From NCBI GenBank assembly GCA_036924285.1, contig JAYKYS010000010.1:10205001-10269000 (forward strand): a DNA stretch of 64,000 nucleotides, written 5' to 3'. The stretch is from Asterella californica. Lineage: Eukaryota > Streptophyta > Marchantiopsida > Marchantiales > Aytoniaceae. The notes below the pieces were generated by a model that was given only the letters and a program-made list of their open reading frames with translations, was not told the DNA's origin and ran no database searches. A program made the position numbers and the translations under genes. Positions 12,977 through 24,648 of the stretch are shown here, one piece after another (position 1 is the stretch's first letter; every line of letters begins with the position of its first letter).

Positions 12977-14675
12977 ATATGCATGGTGCGCAGCAAGAAA
13001 CCGTCATGCATATACCTGCTCATTGGATGTTTTGCCTGCTTAGATATGCGAGAGGTGATTGATGCACTAGTCACCTCCTCTTGCAATTGATCTGACGTAG
13101 ATGCCAAGGTCTGGGACAAAGTATCCAGTGGATGTGGAAGATCCACATATCTGGATGAGTCAAACATACGCTGCAATAGCATACGCTCATCCTGTGTAGA
13201 AACTACACTAGTTCCACTAGGCTGTGTTACATGGACTCCAGCGTTAACAATAGCTCTATGTGCAACAGACTCTGATATGGAATCAGTGACTTCTCCAAAT
13301 CCTCCACTCAACGTACTACTCTGAGGTACTACAGTGGACTGACTCCTTGGTTCTACAGTAAGTACAGGGATGGCTACGACAGGTGCAGGTGCAAACCAAG
13401 ACTGTAGCTCATCAAAAATGACATCTCTACTCATATAGAACTGCTTGGACGAAGGATTGTAGCACTTATATCCTTTCGTATCAGAAGCATAACCAAGGAA
13501 GATACATCTATCTGCTTTCGGATCTAGTTTCTTACGTCTTTCATCAGATATGTGCACATAACAGATACATCCGAAAACTTTAAGAAAAGAGTAATCATGC
13601 TTACTGCCTGTGAAGACCTCCATCGGTGTCTTGCTGTGGACTGCCGCTGTAGACGTCCGATTCATCAGATACACCGTACATGAAACAGCTTCTGCTCAGT
13701 AAGGTCTAGGCATGGTCTTCTCATTCAACATCGCACAAGCAACTTCTGCTATATGTCGATTCTTGCGCTCCGCAACCCCGTTCTGCTGCGGACTGTAATT
13801 GCAGGTATTCTAGCGTCGAATGCCATGCTCACGCAGATATGCATCGAACTCTTCAGAAAGAAACTCGCCTCTTCCATCAGATCTCAGACGGAGAATAGAT
13901 GCTCCAGACTGTTTCTCCACCAACTTGCGGAAAGTCTGAAATGCTGACAGTACTTCGGCAGAGGACTTGTTTCTCAACAAATAGATCCAAGTACAACGCG
14001 AATGGTCATCAATGAACGACATGAAGTACTGAAAACCGATCATACTTGGCTGAGAAGCAGTCCATACATCAGTGTGAACAAGCTCCAGAAGCTTGTTCGC
14101 TCTATTACCTGATCCCTTAAAGGGCTATCTAGCTTGCTTGCTGAATTGACATGCTGCATAGACTCCAGTGGGTTCACTGGACTCGAATTTGGACAGACCT
14201 GTAACCAGGTCAAAACTCGGAAGACTTTTCAGCCTCTGAAAGTTCATGTGCCCAATTCGCTTGTGCTAGATGTCAATGTCAAACACTACTGGATCACTTT
14301 GTCCATACATGACAGCTTGTAACTTAGGCGCAGATGCATCTAGTTTAAACAGTCTACCACTCTTGATACCTCGAGCTATGACAGTGCTATTCAAATCTTC
14401 AATAAAGCATCCATCTTTATTGAAGCCCACTTGCAGACTCTGCTCTATCAACTGTCGTACAGATAGCAGGTTTCTATTCAACGTGGGTACATGTAAGACA
14501 TTCCGTATACCAGTAAACGTTGAAGCAATAATGTCAAGTGGAATGTTACCTTGTGCTGGATCTTGTGCTTGGTGTCATCTCCTGTCACCATAAACTGTGG
14601 AGTCTCCACAGGCTCGAGTGAACTAAACCACTCCCGATGGGGAGTCATGTGACTGATGGCGCCGGAGTCGATCAC
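12907..14675 (-). pseudogene. Copia 1 pol: protease and integrase, broken
   Basis: The aspartic-protease signature IDSGA lies near 14655-14676. An integrase core frame (14043-13810) carries FIDDHSR and LRSDGRGEF. The following frame (13674-12907) holds the integrase C-terminal part, including VFGCICYVHI and KCIFLGY-like text. Stops separate all three pieces, including one in the integrase core between its second Asp and the Glu-bearing block. Confidence 0.88.
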
Positions 14676-14684
14676 CCAGTCAGT

Positions 14685-15629
14685 CTATGGCTCGAAAGCC
14701 GCATAACTCTGATGCGTAGTAATCAGCAACTGCTCCGAATAGATTTGCTCAGTGACTGCATAGCCTTGCTGGTTGCTGTTATCTTGTTGAGGGTTGTTGT
14801 CGTGTTGCTGTCTTTGATCATTCTGCTTCTTGTAGCACTGATTCACATTGTGACCTTGCTTCTTGCAGTAGTTGCAGGAACCAGGCGCTCTTCTCGGGTT
14901 GTTGTTGGAACCAGACTGTTGCTGGTTCTGCTGCAATTGCTGTTGCTGTCCACGACCCCGTCCACGTCTAGCACCTTTGCAACGACCCCTACCTCGAGAT
15001 CCTCCAGAACCTGCAAAATAGACAGATTCTTGCTGACCCGTCGAAGTAGAACTCCCCAGTAGGCGCACCTCCTCTCCTAACATCATAAGAACAAACTCAT
15101 CAAACCACGGAAGGGGTTCTTTGGTCGAAATCGATGTTATGAACTGTTTGTACTCTGCAGGCAGTCCCTGCAATGTGGCTCCGATCAAGACAGTGAGATC
15201 AATCTCGACCTTGACAGAAGATAGTTGATTCACGAGCTGCTTGACATGGTTCACATAGTCGTTGATGCACATCGATCACTTCTTCGCAGTGTTGAACTGC
15301 TGCAGCAATTGCAGCTTCCGTGTCTCTGTTCCGGATTGAAACAGATGTGCGAATGCATCTCAAGCTTTCTTGGACGTATCGCAATCCTGAATGTGATCGA
15401 TCATCGATGCTGAGACTGTCAGCGCGATGTAGTGAATAGTCTGATATGAGCGCTTCTTCCACTCTTTGAATTTCAGATCAGAAATTGGCACTTCATGCGC
15501 TTTCTCCTCCTCAGTGGTAAGATCCCATAGATCTTGTCCATGTAGGAAAGTCTTCATCCGGAACTTCCACACTTGGTAGTTGTTCTTGTCGAGCTTCTCT
15601 CCAGTGATCAAAGACACGGACTCCGTCAT
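14685..15629 (-). pseudogene. Copia 1 gag, broken in two
   Basis: Two minus-strand frames. 15629-15360 starts with a typical copia gag N-terminus (LDKNNYQVWKFRMKTFL). 15272-14685 carries Gly/Arg/Gln-rich sequence and one CX2CX4HX4C zinc knuckle (CNYCKKQGHNVNQC). Gag forms the virus-like particle and binds element RNA. The two frames are separated by a lesion near 15280-15360. Confidence 0.88.
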
Positions 15630-16297
15630 AGCTGCAATGTCGAAATTGCACTATTTTGTACGCGAAAAACCTCACAGATCCTTCACAAAACTCGTCTCTC
15701 CACACCGGGCGATCAAGAGTTGTCACAAGTCACAAGAAGTCGACTCCACGAACTCCTCCTGCAGCGAGAATGAAAAAAGAAACTGTCCGTGAACTGTAGG
15801 TGTACAAAACACAACGGAAACATCGAAAGAACACACCAAGAAAGGTCGAAACTAGACCAAACGAGGTCAGAAATGGGTGTGCAACCCCTCAAAATTTTCT
15901 AAATTTTTTAGATCGCTAGGGGTGGGCTCGCCCATATTCGGAACAGGATTTGTTAGGGTCAAGTCCTAAAACTTTCATTTTGGTCGAAAAAGATCCAATT
16001 AAAAAACTGTCGCTGGAAACCTCCAAATCGCTGAAACTTGACCAAGTACACAATTCGCACCTTCTGAACAAGACAGCCTTAAAAGGTTGGTCGATAGATT
16101 TCAACGAGAAAAAATCGTCTAGGCTTCCAAAATCGCGTTCAAAGTTTCGGGTGGCGAAAGAAACGGTTTCGTCTCACCCGAACGCATCAGCATGATAGTG
16201 CTCGTCATCAAGCACAACTCCGGCTGCTCTCTCATGTACTCCAATCTCCATCTTGCTCATCAGCAAGGGACACACGTTCTCACCAGCTCTGATATCA

Positions 16298-16526
16298 TGT
16301 AGAAAGATCGATACTTCGAGGACATTCCAAGAAGAAAGAGCGCGAGTAGACAATGAAGTAAAATAGGAATGAGATGAGAGAGGCTTTGCCTCTCTTTGTA
16401 TATATAGTGGAGGTGAGTACAAGAGAAACCCTAATGGTGGGTTAGCCCTCTAACTAACTGTAACAACTTTAACCACTCCGGCTGATGTTAGCCATCGATC
16501 TACTAGAGCTTGGGACTATATCAACA
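16298..16526 (-). repeat. 5' LTR of copia 1
   Basis: 229 bp, TG...CA ends, adjoining the primer-binding site at about 16280-16297 (+ strand ccagctctgatatca). It differs from the 3' LTR at about 12 positions, mostly transitions. Confidence 0.95.
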
Positions 16527-16531
16527 TCAAC

Positions 16532-17640
16532 CATGTATCACAAAGATCTCCATCATGTGACTTCTCTTTTCTGGAAACTTTTTTGTAAGGAGTTCCATGT
16601 TGGCTGTACTGTAGATGACCCTTTGGCGATTAAAAACTACATTTATCGTGTTAAAAACTCAATACAGATTCCATAACTACACAAGGTCATGCGTTTAAAA
16701 AAAAGGAAGACTTTCTCGATGTAGATGTAGTGTTGTTACAATATAGTGTGGTTATGATAATAAATGTATAATCAAAACATAATATTATCGAACAAACCGT
16801 AGAAACCAACTGCGTGATTATAACAAATACTTACTGCAATGTTACTGTGAGGTTATGCATTTGCATCGCATAACACTCTTCATAGCGCTCCGGAGGTCTG
16901 TAAATTATGTTTTGTCAAATCTGTTTTCTGTAATACATGTACATCTTGTACTGTTGTTTGGAAAAGTAAGTTTAGTTGATTCGCATGGCTTTCTGGTTTA
17001 ATAATAAGTTTTGTGGATACAAATATAAGAGCCTAATTTTTTTAGAATCGAGAAATTATTTATTTATATTTTTATTACTCGTATTTTAAGATTAGAGATT
17101 ACATAAAAGTTCATTGACAAATCTCCTCAAAACGCAAAATACAGCATCGCAGTTGGGTCTTTTTAAAAGTAATTCGCATATATTATCATTAAAATATCAT
17201 AACACGAATACATAATTTTCTCTGCTTTATCCATCAGTAGTTTATATTTAAAAGGTGAACCATAAATTACATAACACGTAACAAGAAAGGAGCTACTGGC
17301 TGACACTCAAATCTCCCACCGGCGGAGAGAAAGACGTCCACATGCTCGACCACTATAAAATGCCTTGCCTTCCCTTCTTCCTCGGGAACGTTCATTTACC
17401 AATTGCTCATCACGGGCGCTCCAACCCAACCCTGAGGTCAGAACATGAGCACAGTTAGGTTTCCTTTTCTGTCCTATCGAAGTCCCCCGCGCCTTACACG
17501 TGTCATGTTCAGCTAAGTGTGAGCAAGCTTTACTCGTGGGACTGCTGAACGAATCTCTTGTAGTCGTGGACTGATATTTACTCTTCTAAAACTTGAGCAG
17601 CAAAAGTAGGCATAAACGCTCGATCGATCATCTTAATCTT
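16532..17640. other. AT-rich intergenic region upstream of ARP4
   Basis: No coding sequence recognised. GC content rises from about 17290 onward, which fits the start of the ARP4 promoter. A TATA-like ctataaaat at about 17352 could serve an upstream start site. Confidence 0.45.
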
Positions 17641-17645
17641 GCCAG

Positions 17646-17653
17646 CTATATAT
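17646..17653 (+). promoter_or_regulatory. Candidate TATA box of ARP4
   Basis: tatatata in agctatatatagcgg lies about 535 nt upstream of the ARP4 ATG. A GC-richer leader follows, containing a donor-like gag|gtacgtgg at about 17870, so a 5'-UTR intron is possible. An alternative TATA-like element lies at about 17352. Confidence 0.4.
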
Positions 17654-18186
17654 AGCGGATATATCAACCATCGGGAGAATACAGTAGAGGCGGGAAAGTT
17701 GGAGTGTCGAGGCGGCTTGGAAGAGAGCAAGTTTGCTCGATTTCAAACACGGATGTTCGTATTGTCAAGCGCAGTGGAAAATTACTGCCTGACAGCTAAT
17801 TTGCGCTCACGTTATTGACACCGTGCGTGGTGCCGCGGACTTTGTATTTGAATTTCACGTCGACCGTGAGAGGTACGTGGAGTGATTGCTCATTTCAGGT
17901 CAATTTCGTTTTGGTTGTGCAGTAGTTTATTGTCTGCGCATTCTGTCGGATGGTGGTGATTGTGTTACTTGTTGGCGCAGTGCTACGTGTTTCCCTAAAA
18001 CTCTCGAAGCGTAGCTTTGTCGGGATTTTCGAGTCTAAATTGAGAAGCAGTTGTGAGTCCTGAGCGAGGGAGTTTTATTTGAATTCTGTAACTGAAGGAG
18101 TTTTGTTTGTGGCAGTCACTGCTGAATTCTCGCTGTGGAGTGGCAGTTTGAAAGATTTTAGCCAGTTTGTCTCCACTTGGTTTACG

Positions 18187-21100
18187 ATGTACGGCGGAGG
18201 TATGATTTTAGTCTGTGATGTTTGATGCAGTTTCCTGCTTGCGATGGAGGTTTACTCGTCTGAATTTGTATAGTACGTCTTGAGGCCATTGAGTGTTGTA
18301 GCTATGTAAAACCTTCAGGTTCTTCAGGTCGCTAACTCCACTTAGCAAGTTAGCGCACTCTTAGTATGTACTTGGCTGGGATACTTGCGGGTTACCTCAG
18401 TACTAGAGAGTGGTCCTTGATAAAATCGACGTATGAATTTATGTAGAACCTTCAGGCCAATAGTGTTGGATAGAATCAGATGTATGTACAACCGAGAAAA
18501 ATGTTCAACTGCCGAGTGAACATTTTTCTCGGTTGGATACTGTTCTACGATATTGGATTTGTGTTTTCATCATAATAAGATATAGACCTGTTCTTTAGGA
18601 TGCTTTTTTCTCGACTTCTGCCCCTTAGATGTTTGACTCTCTGTTCTGCATGTTTTACAGATGAGGTATCAGCCATTGTTCTGGATCTGGGCTCGCATTC
18701 ATGCAAGGCTGGATATGCTGGTGAAGATGCTCCGAAGGCCGTCCTCCCATCAGTAAGAACTTCATTTTCCATGAGATAAACATGAATCATTTTCACTCCA
18801 TCAACGAAGAGAACTGTCAAGTCATTTGGGCCAGTCCCTCCATGTCAAGCCCTCCCTTCACTTCTCAAATATAAATTCCAAGTGAGAGTTGAGCAGATTC
18901 ACACGATCAAGTAACTATATATACTATCACTAAAATAATTCAGAAGCCAAAGTGAGTTTCAGACATAATTAATCAATGAATATACTAGTGATATGTAAAA
19001 TGTAATATACTAAAAGATAACACAATAAGAATAATATGTATGAAGCTAACACTAATACATTCCTATGAGATGTCATGAGGCCATATTTAGAATCTTTATC
19101 TTCATCTTACTATGCAGCTGTTATATCAAATTACCCTCACCGTCAGTGTTCGAACCTTCGTTTATCCGGAGCTCAGATTTTGAGTCGGTCTCTAGATCCA
19201 TTTACTCATTCTGCGCCGTGCAGCCAGTACGTAGGCTTCCAGAAGCCTGCATTCTTGCCTTGAATTGCGTGAGAACGAATAGTTGAGCCTGATGTTTCTT
19301 CAGTCATACCTGCGATGTCACGCGATATCTAGTATAGAAAACACTTCTGTGTCGAGTATGAGGCACAGTGGCGTCCTAACCGAAGATATTGCATATGACT
19401 TCATAATAAGTTAGACTTGATTTCTGCATGACTGGGGTTCTTATGCCTTGGTGGTGAGGTAAACTGGGCCTACTTGGAGAATCCCTTTTCTTTGGGCTCG
19501 CACTGCACTATTTCTCGTGAGTTAACTCTGTTGGGTTGTAACGTATACTTCTTGTGTTTGGTCACATGACAGTGGGTGGGAACCATGGACGCACAGTATC
19601 TACCAACAGAAGCTGACCAACCCACAAAGATGGCTATAGATGGGGATGATAACAATGCTGTCGACCCAAAGACAGGCAAACCAGCCGAGCCAGCTGTAAA
19701 GAAACTCACTAGAAAGCTTTACACAGGAGTTCAAGCCATGGGATATCGACGGGACCACATGGAGGTATACTTTCTGGTCAAATTGACCCCAGTTTGTTCT
19801 GCTAAGTGTTACTTTTATTGACGGGATAGTTGTTGGAAGGTAGCCACTAGAGAGCACGTTACCATTCCCGTAACAGATTTGCCGAAGTATGGATAGAGTC
19901 AGCTCATCCAAGCAGATGTCTGACTTAGGAACTGGAAGTTCAAGTTTTCCAGGCGCGGTGGGCGCTCACCCCTTTCCTTCTTTAGTCGTGAGTTTCTCGT
20001 GAGTTTCTTCTTCTCTTTTACACTGACAGTCGTATTCCGGTTGAGCTAGAATAGGCTAAGCTGCAGAAACAAACGAATAGATACTAGACTCTTGATCATT
20101 GGTTTCGTACCTAGATCCAGAAGTCCATGATCCTTGGATTCGGTTATTCAGGAAAAACTTACAAACAACCTTTAATTTTTGTGGAGCGACAAGTTTTCCG
20201 TCAGCGAACTAGGGTTTCCAAGCTAGTTGGAGTTTACAGTTCGTAGAGCTCTCGAGGCCATTTCTTTTGCCATGTTACTTACATCAAGGTTTTGTCTGAT
20301 CAGGTGGTGCCAGCTCTAAAAGATGGCCTGATCAACGATTGGGAAGTTGTGGAGAGCATCTGGGATCATACACTGAGGTATCTACCTCATCGAACCTGGG
20401 GTCTTTATGTTTTCAACAGCATCTCTGGTTAAATATGTTCATTGTAAATATCCACTTGTTATAGCTCATGGCCATTGGGCATGTTGAAATCATACAGCAA
20501 AAAGATTAGGTCTGGTTGTGTAGTTTAGAAATCTTTCTGAGAAGTTTCAAAGCTTGTTAGTGCCATATCTAGACTGTCCTGTCGCGTCTGAAAGAACGAG
20601 GGCATGAACCTTGGAAAAGGAATGATACTTAGGACGAGAAGTTTGTCACTTTGCTCTCCAAGTGGACAAGTGACTTCATCAAGCTGATAACATAGCTTCA
20701 ATGCTGTGTTTCTGTATGTGCAGAGAACGATTAATGATCGACCCGAAGGAGCATCCGATGCTATTAGCAGAGCCATCCTTTAACACACCTCAACATCGGG
20801 AGAAGTAAGATGCCGCTTCTTTTGCTGTAAGGGCTATGTCTTCCTTCTGAACGATTACGTAAACCATGCTGACTGTCGTACAGATCATTGTAGTCCTCTA
20901 CAGCGTTCACCACACATTGGATTCACTGCAATCGGCTTTGTTACAGAACTGTGGAGCTAATGTTTGAGAAGTACCAGATTCCTGCATTATTTCTAGCAAA
21001 GAATTCGGTGAGTTTATCCACAAGCTCATCCATAGACTCCCGCATATCTCTCTTGTGATTTACTTACCAGCTTGAGATTCTAATTGCTTGAACACGACAG

Positions 21101-24100
21101 CCGTTCACCTACTGTAATATCCGCCTGGAAAGCCTTCTGCCCTCCCCAATGGAGTTCTGTAGAAGAAGGTTCTCTTCACTGTGAATGTTTGTCTTTATTG
21201 CCTCTCAATTCCTCCTCAATCAACGTTTGTCTTCGATATGACATGTTCGGTGGGTTCTTCTCTGGCAGGTACTCACATCGTTTGCGTCTGGACGAGCTAC
21301 ATCGCTAGTTGTGGACTGGTCAGACTGTATACCTGGTCCGTTGCTTTTGGTAGAAGTTTCCTCATTTTTGCGGTTAGATTGGGATAGTTCAGTACTTTAG
21401 CAGTCAGTTTTCGTCGGAATTTTCCGGCCTTTCATTAAATTGTTATTGAACTGTTTTCTTTTTTGTGCAGCAACCGTAGGTTATATACACCTGGATGGCT
21501 CCACACAGACAAGCTAGCTGTCTTTAGGACAGGCCTTTTCTAGTTTGTTAAGATGATATTTCTCCCTTGATTGGTCATGTCAAAGGTCATGTTCTCATTT
21601 GTTGGTCAAGCTCTCTGGGAAAGTCTTTGGTCCGTCCGCTGTTGGCTATAGCGTTGACTGTTTGTATGTGCCTCGTACCTGTTTAACAGTGGGGGTGGTT
21701 CTACTACGGTAGCCGCAGTTCATGACGGTTACGTTCTCCAGAAGGTAGATTTATGCTCCTTGTAGGACTTCTGTGTTGTGATGACTGACATTGAGAATTT
21801 ACTAGGTCTAGGATCCACTAGTATGAGATTGTGAACTGCGATAAGAAGTGTTCCAGTGGTCCTTTAGATCCTAATTTTTTTACGTCTTTCTTATTAATGT
21901 GCTGAAAAACATAAGCATCTTGTGGGTTTAGATAAGTTTGCTGCCGAGTATGTTTAAGGAACAATGTTACAACATATCCAGGATAAAGATAGTCGTTTTC
22001 TTGACTTCTTGAAGTCAAAAGTAGAATCCGAGATGAGTGAGATTTACTTTTTGTTAGTGTTATTACATTTTCTGTTGTCCACTGGGCGTGTAATTTGGTT
22101 TTCTGCGGATCAAGATTGTTGTTGTGCTTCGATGCAGGCTATCGTGCGCTCTCCAATCGGAGGAGAATTTTTGACCGAGTGCATGCTGAAGACGCTTGAG
22201 AGCCGTGGAATCGCAGTCAGTGCTGAGGCTTTGATTTGGTTGATATTTACTGAAACATGTATTTACTGTCAAGCATTATTTTTTAGAGCGTGACTGCCTT
22301 AGTTTACATGACGTCCCTGCCTCGAGCATCAACTTCATGTTACCTTCACTTGCAGGTAAGGCCCCGTTATTCTTTCAAACGCAAAGAGGTCAGGCCCGGA
22401 GAATTTGAGGTTCGTTCCTCCAGATAGTCATTACCGCTAATTTTCTCTCTGGTCCATGTACAACTTTTATTGGTTTTAAAGTTGATATGTAGTAGAGATC
22501 ATCGATGCCTTGAGTCGTTCGAGTGTGTTATGAACATGGGGGTACAACTATCTGACTACTGGTCCTGCTTGTAACTGTACAACAGCTGACAGTGCTAGAT
22601 TTTCCGAATACAACGGAAAGCTACAGAAGATACGTTCAGAGGGCAGTTGCGGCCGATGTTAAAGAATCTGTTTGTCGCGTACCGGATGTTCTGTTTGAAG
22701 GTACTATTAGGCTCACCACACCATGTCTTTCACCTTACAGTATCGAAGCTGATTTCGTCTCAAGTTCCAGTTTCAGTGTCAACACCAGGGTATGCACAGT
22801 AGCATGAAGTGCATTTCCTTTTGCAGAGAGTGCTTACGCGAACATTCCTACAACCCCTTACGAGCTACCAGATGGGCAGTACGTATTGCTCGACGCTGCT
22901 ACTAAGTTTTTATGACGTGCATATATGGTCTGTACACAGTAGGTGAACTTTTTCATGGCGCAGGCAAATTCGATGATATCAGGAAGTCACTGCATAGATT
23001 GCTGCTCTGCCACTGAGGGTTGATTGCTTGATGTGTTCAGAACAATTGAAGTTGGCGCGGACCGCTTTAAAATCCCTGACCTGTTGTTTAATCCATCTCT
23101 TGTCCAGGTAGCCTTTGTAAACTCAAAACCTCGTTAACTTTTCCTCATTTTCTCCTCAAGTGAGTTGAATCGTGGCCGTTATTCAGGACGAAAGTGCCTG
23201 TCGTATCCGTGCACAATGCAGTAAATTGTACACAGTACTAGGGCTGAAGTTCATTTACTTTTGAACTTGCATACGATATCTGCAGACTATACCAGGAATG
23301 GAAAAGTTCACTGAAGCGGGATCATCTGTCCGGGGACTTCCGCAAATGGTTAAAAGCCCCTGACTTCTCCTCTATATGCGTGTTGAGGTTTGTCGTTGAC
23401 TGGAGGTGCAAGAGAACAACTGTTCAGGATCCTTCTGGAAAATGTTATTGCAAGCGATAGAGTATGTAAATTAGTGGATCTCAGCTTGTCAAGAGAACAA
23501 GTGTTATGAGTCCTAATGGAAAATCTGCATTGCAGGTGATAGAGAGTATAAACAAGTGCGACGTGGATATACGACGAGAGCTCTTTAGCAGTATACTGGT
23601 AAGGATTTGATTCAGGTTTTGCAGTTGGACTAGATTCTAGTTTCTTCATTCACTTTGGCTGTAGTGTTAAGTTTGAAATCATCATCACCGCTCTAAGTGT
23701 TTTCTGCTTCGTGATACAGCTTGCTGGAGGAACGGCGGCAATGCAACAAATAAAGGAGCGGCTGGAGAAGGACTTGATTGAGGTCATCTTCATCGGATTA
23801 TGTTTCATTTTGAACACCTGCCCTTTGCTTCCTGTAGACCATGGAGTGACAAGTGCTCTCTTCAAGCTTGGGGCTTGCTGTATTTCTTGCTGATAAGAAA
23901 GGACTTTTTAACATGATCACTTCTTACCTTTCCTGCATGGTTCTTGCTACAGTATTTGCTAACTTCATAGTAGTGCACTTTCTTGTCTGCTCCATTTTGG
24001 TCCGTTTTGACGTTCTTAACGGTGTGGATACAGGAGGCCCCTCAAGCTGCCAGGGTGAAGGTTCTTGCCAGTGGTAACGCCATTGAGAGACGATTCAGGT

Positions 24101-24648
24101 TGATGAGCCAGCGTGATTCCATACTTCACTCTTGTTGTTTCTGTGATAATGAATATAGGACATTCACTTCTCAGGTCGTCTTTTGCTGTAACTTAGCTTT
24201 TGTACTAAGTACGAGCACCTCTCGAACCACTCCTGCCAGGACGTCGTAATTCCCACCTAACCGGGCATCTTATCTTGTTCTGCGTTTTTGTACCTAGTGT
24301 ATGGATAGGAGGAAGTATCTTGGCCTCTCTCGGATCGTTTCAGCAGATGTGGCTCTCCAAGTCCGAGTAAGTTCGAACCCTAACCTAACAACCACATACC
24401 TTGTCTGGATGAGGACCATCAGTGCAGAATCGGCAGTTAACAGTCCCTTTCTCTTGCCAAGTGGATAGAGGGTTCCGGAAGAATTGCCTGTCAAAAGTTG
24501 AAGTCAATAGTACGCGCTCCAGTATTCAGGTGTGTATAGACTCTGGGAAATTTTATCACGCTGTTCGTTGTCTCACGTATAGATCTGCATGTTTATGTGT
24601 AGGTATGAGGAACATGGCGCTTCTTACGTCCACCGGAAATGCCCGTGA
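18187..24648 (+). CDS. ARP4: Actin-related protein 4 (ARP4/BAF53 type), 19 exons, 450 aa
   Basis: Nuclear actin-related protein, a shared subunit of SWR1/INO80-type remodellers and NuA4-type histone acetyltransferases. Exons: 18187-18199, 18661-18752, 19573-19764, 20304-20377, 20724-20804, 20947-21007, 21269-21318, 21690-21744, 22138-22215, 22356-22409, 22586-22700, 22827-22878, 23041-23107, 23286-23348, 23536-23598, 23720-23782, 24034-24098, 24298-24366, 24603-24648. Every intron is GT...AG, phases agree, and the sum is 450 codons plus stop. The protein opens [20 protein letters not shown], the nucleotide-binding strand and loop. The second phosphate loop VVDCGGGSTT is at 185-194, LAGGTAAM near 371-378, and the C-terminal block [18 protein letters not shown] comes before the end at HRKCP. 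Length fits ARP4 (about 430-450 aa) rather than conventional actin (about 375). Residue 36 is Trp where Val is usual. The start is fixed by the short first exon. Confidence 0.95.
18490..18534. repeat. Perfect 18-bp hairpin in ARP4 intron 1
   Basis: Arms 18490-18507 (aaccgagaaaaatgttca) and 18517-18534 are exact reverse complements around the 9-nt loop actgccgag. The hairpin is intronic, about 130 nt before the exon 2 acceptor. Confidence 0.92.

Larger units (their letters stand above)
11183..16526 (-). mobile_element. Ty1/copia retrotransposon 1, full length but decayed
   Basis: A 5344-bp element with two 229-bp LTRs (TG...CA ends) flanked by 5-bp repeats tcagc (11178-11182) and tcaac (16527-16531), a target-site duplication with one mismatch. 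Inward of the right LTR the minus strand reads tgatatcagagc, a primer-binding site of the initiator-Met-tRNA type. A purine tract (minus strand gaaggggag) lies just inside the left LTR. The domain order on the minus strand is gag, protease, integrase, reverse transcriptase, RNase H, which defines copia. The coding region is broken into about eight frames. The LTRs differ at about 12 of 229 positions, so the insertion is not recent. Confidence 0.95.

Noticed and set aside
14637..15062. 141-codon plus-strand frame in copia 1
   Set aside because: It is the antisense shadow of the Gln/Gly/Arg-rich gag.
23350..23649. Minus-strand 99-codon frame in ARP4
   Set aside because: It covers ARP4 introns and exon 15 antisense, with no independent support.
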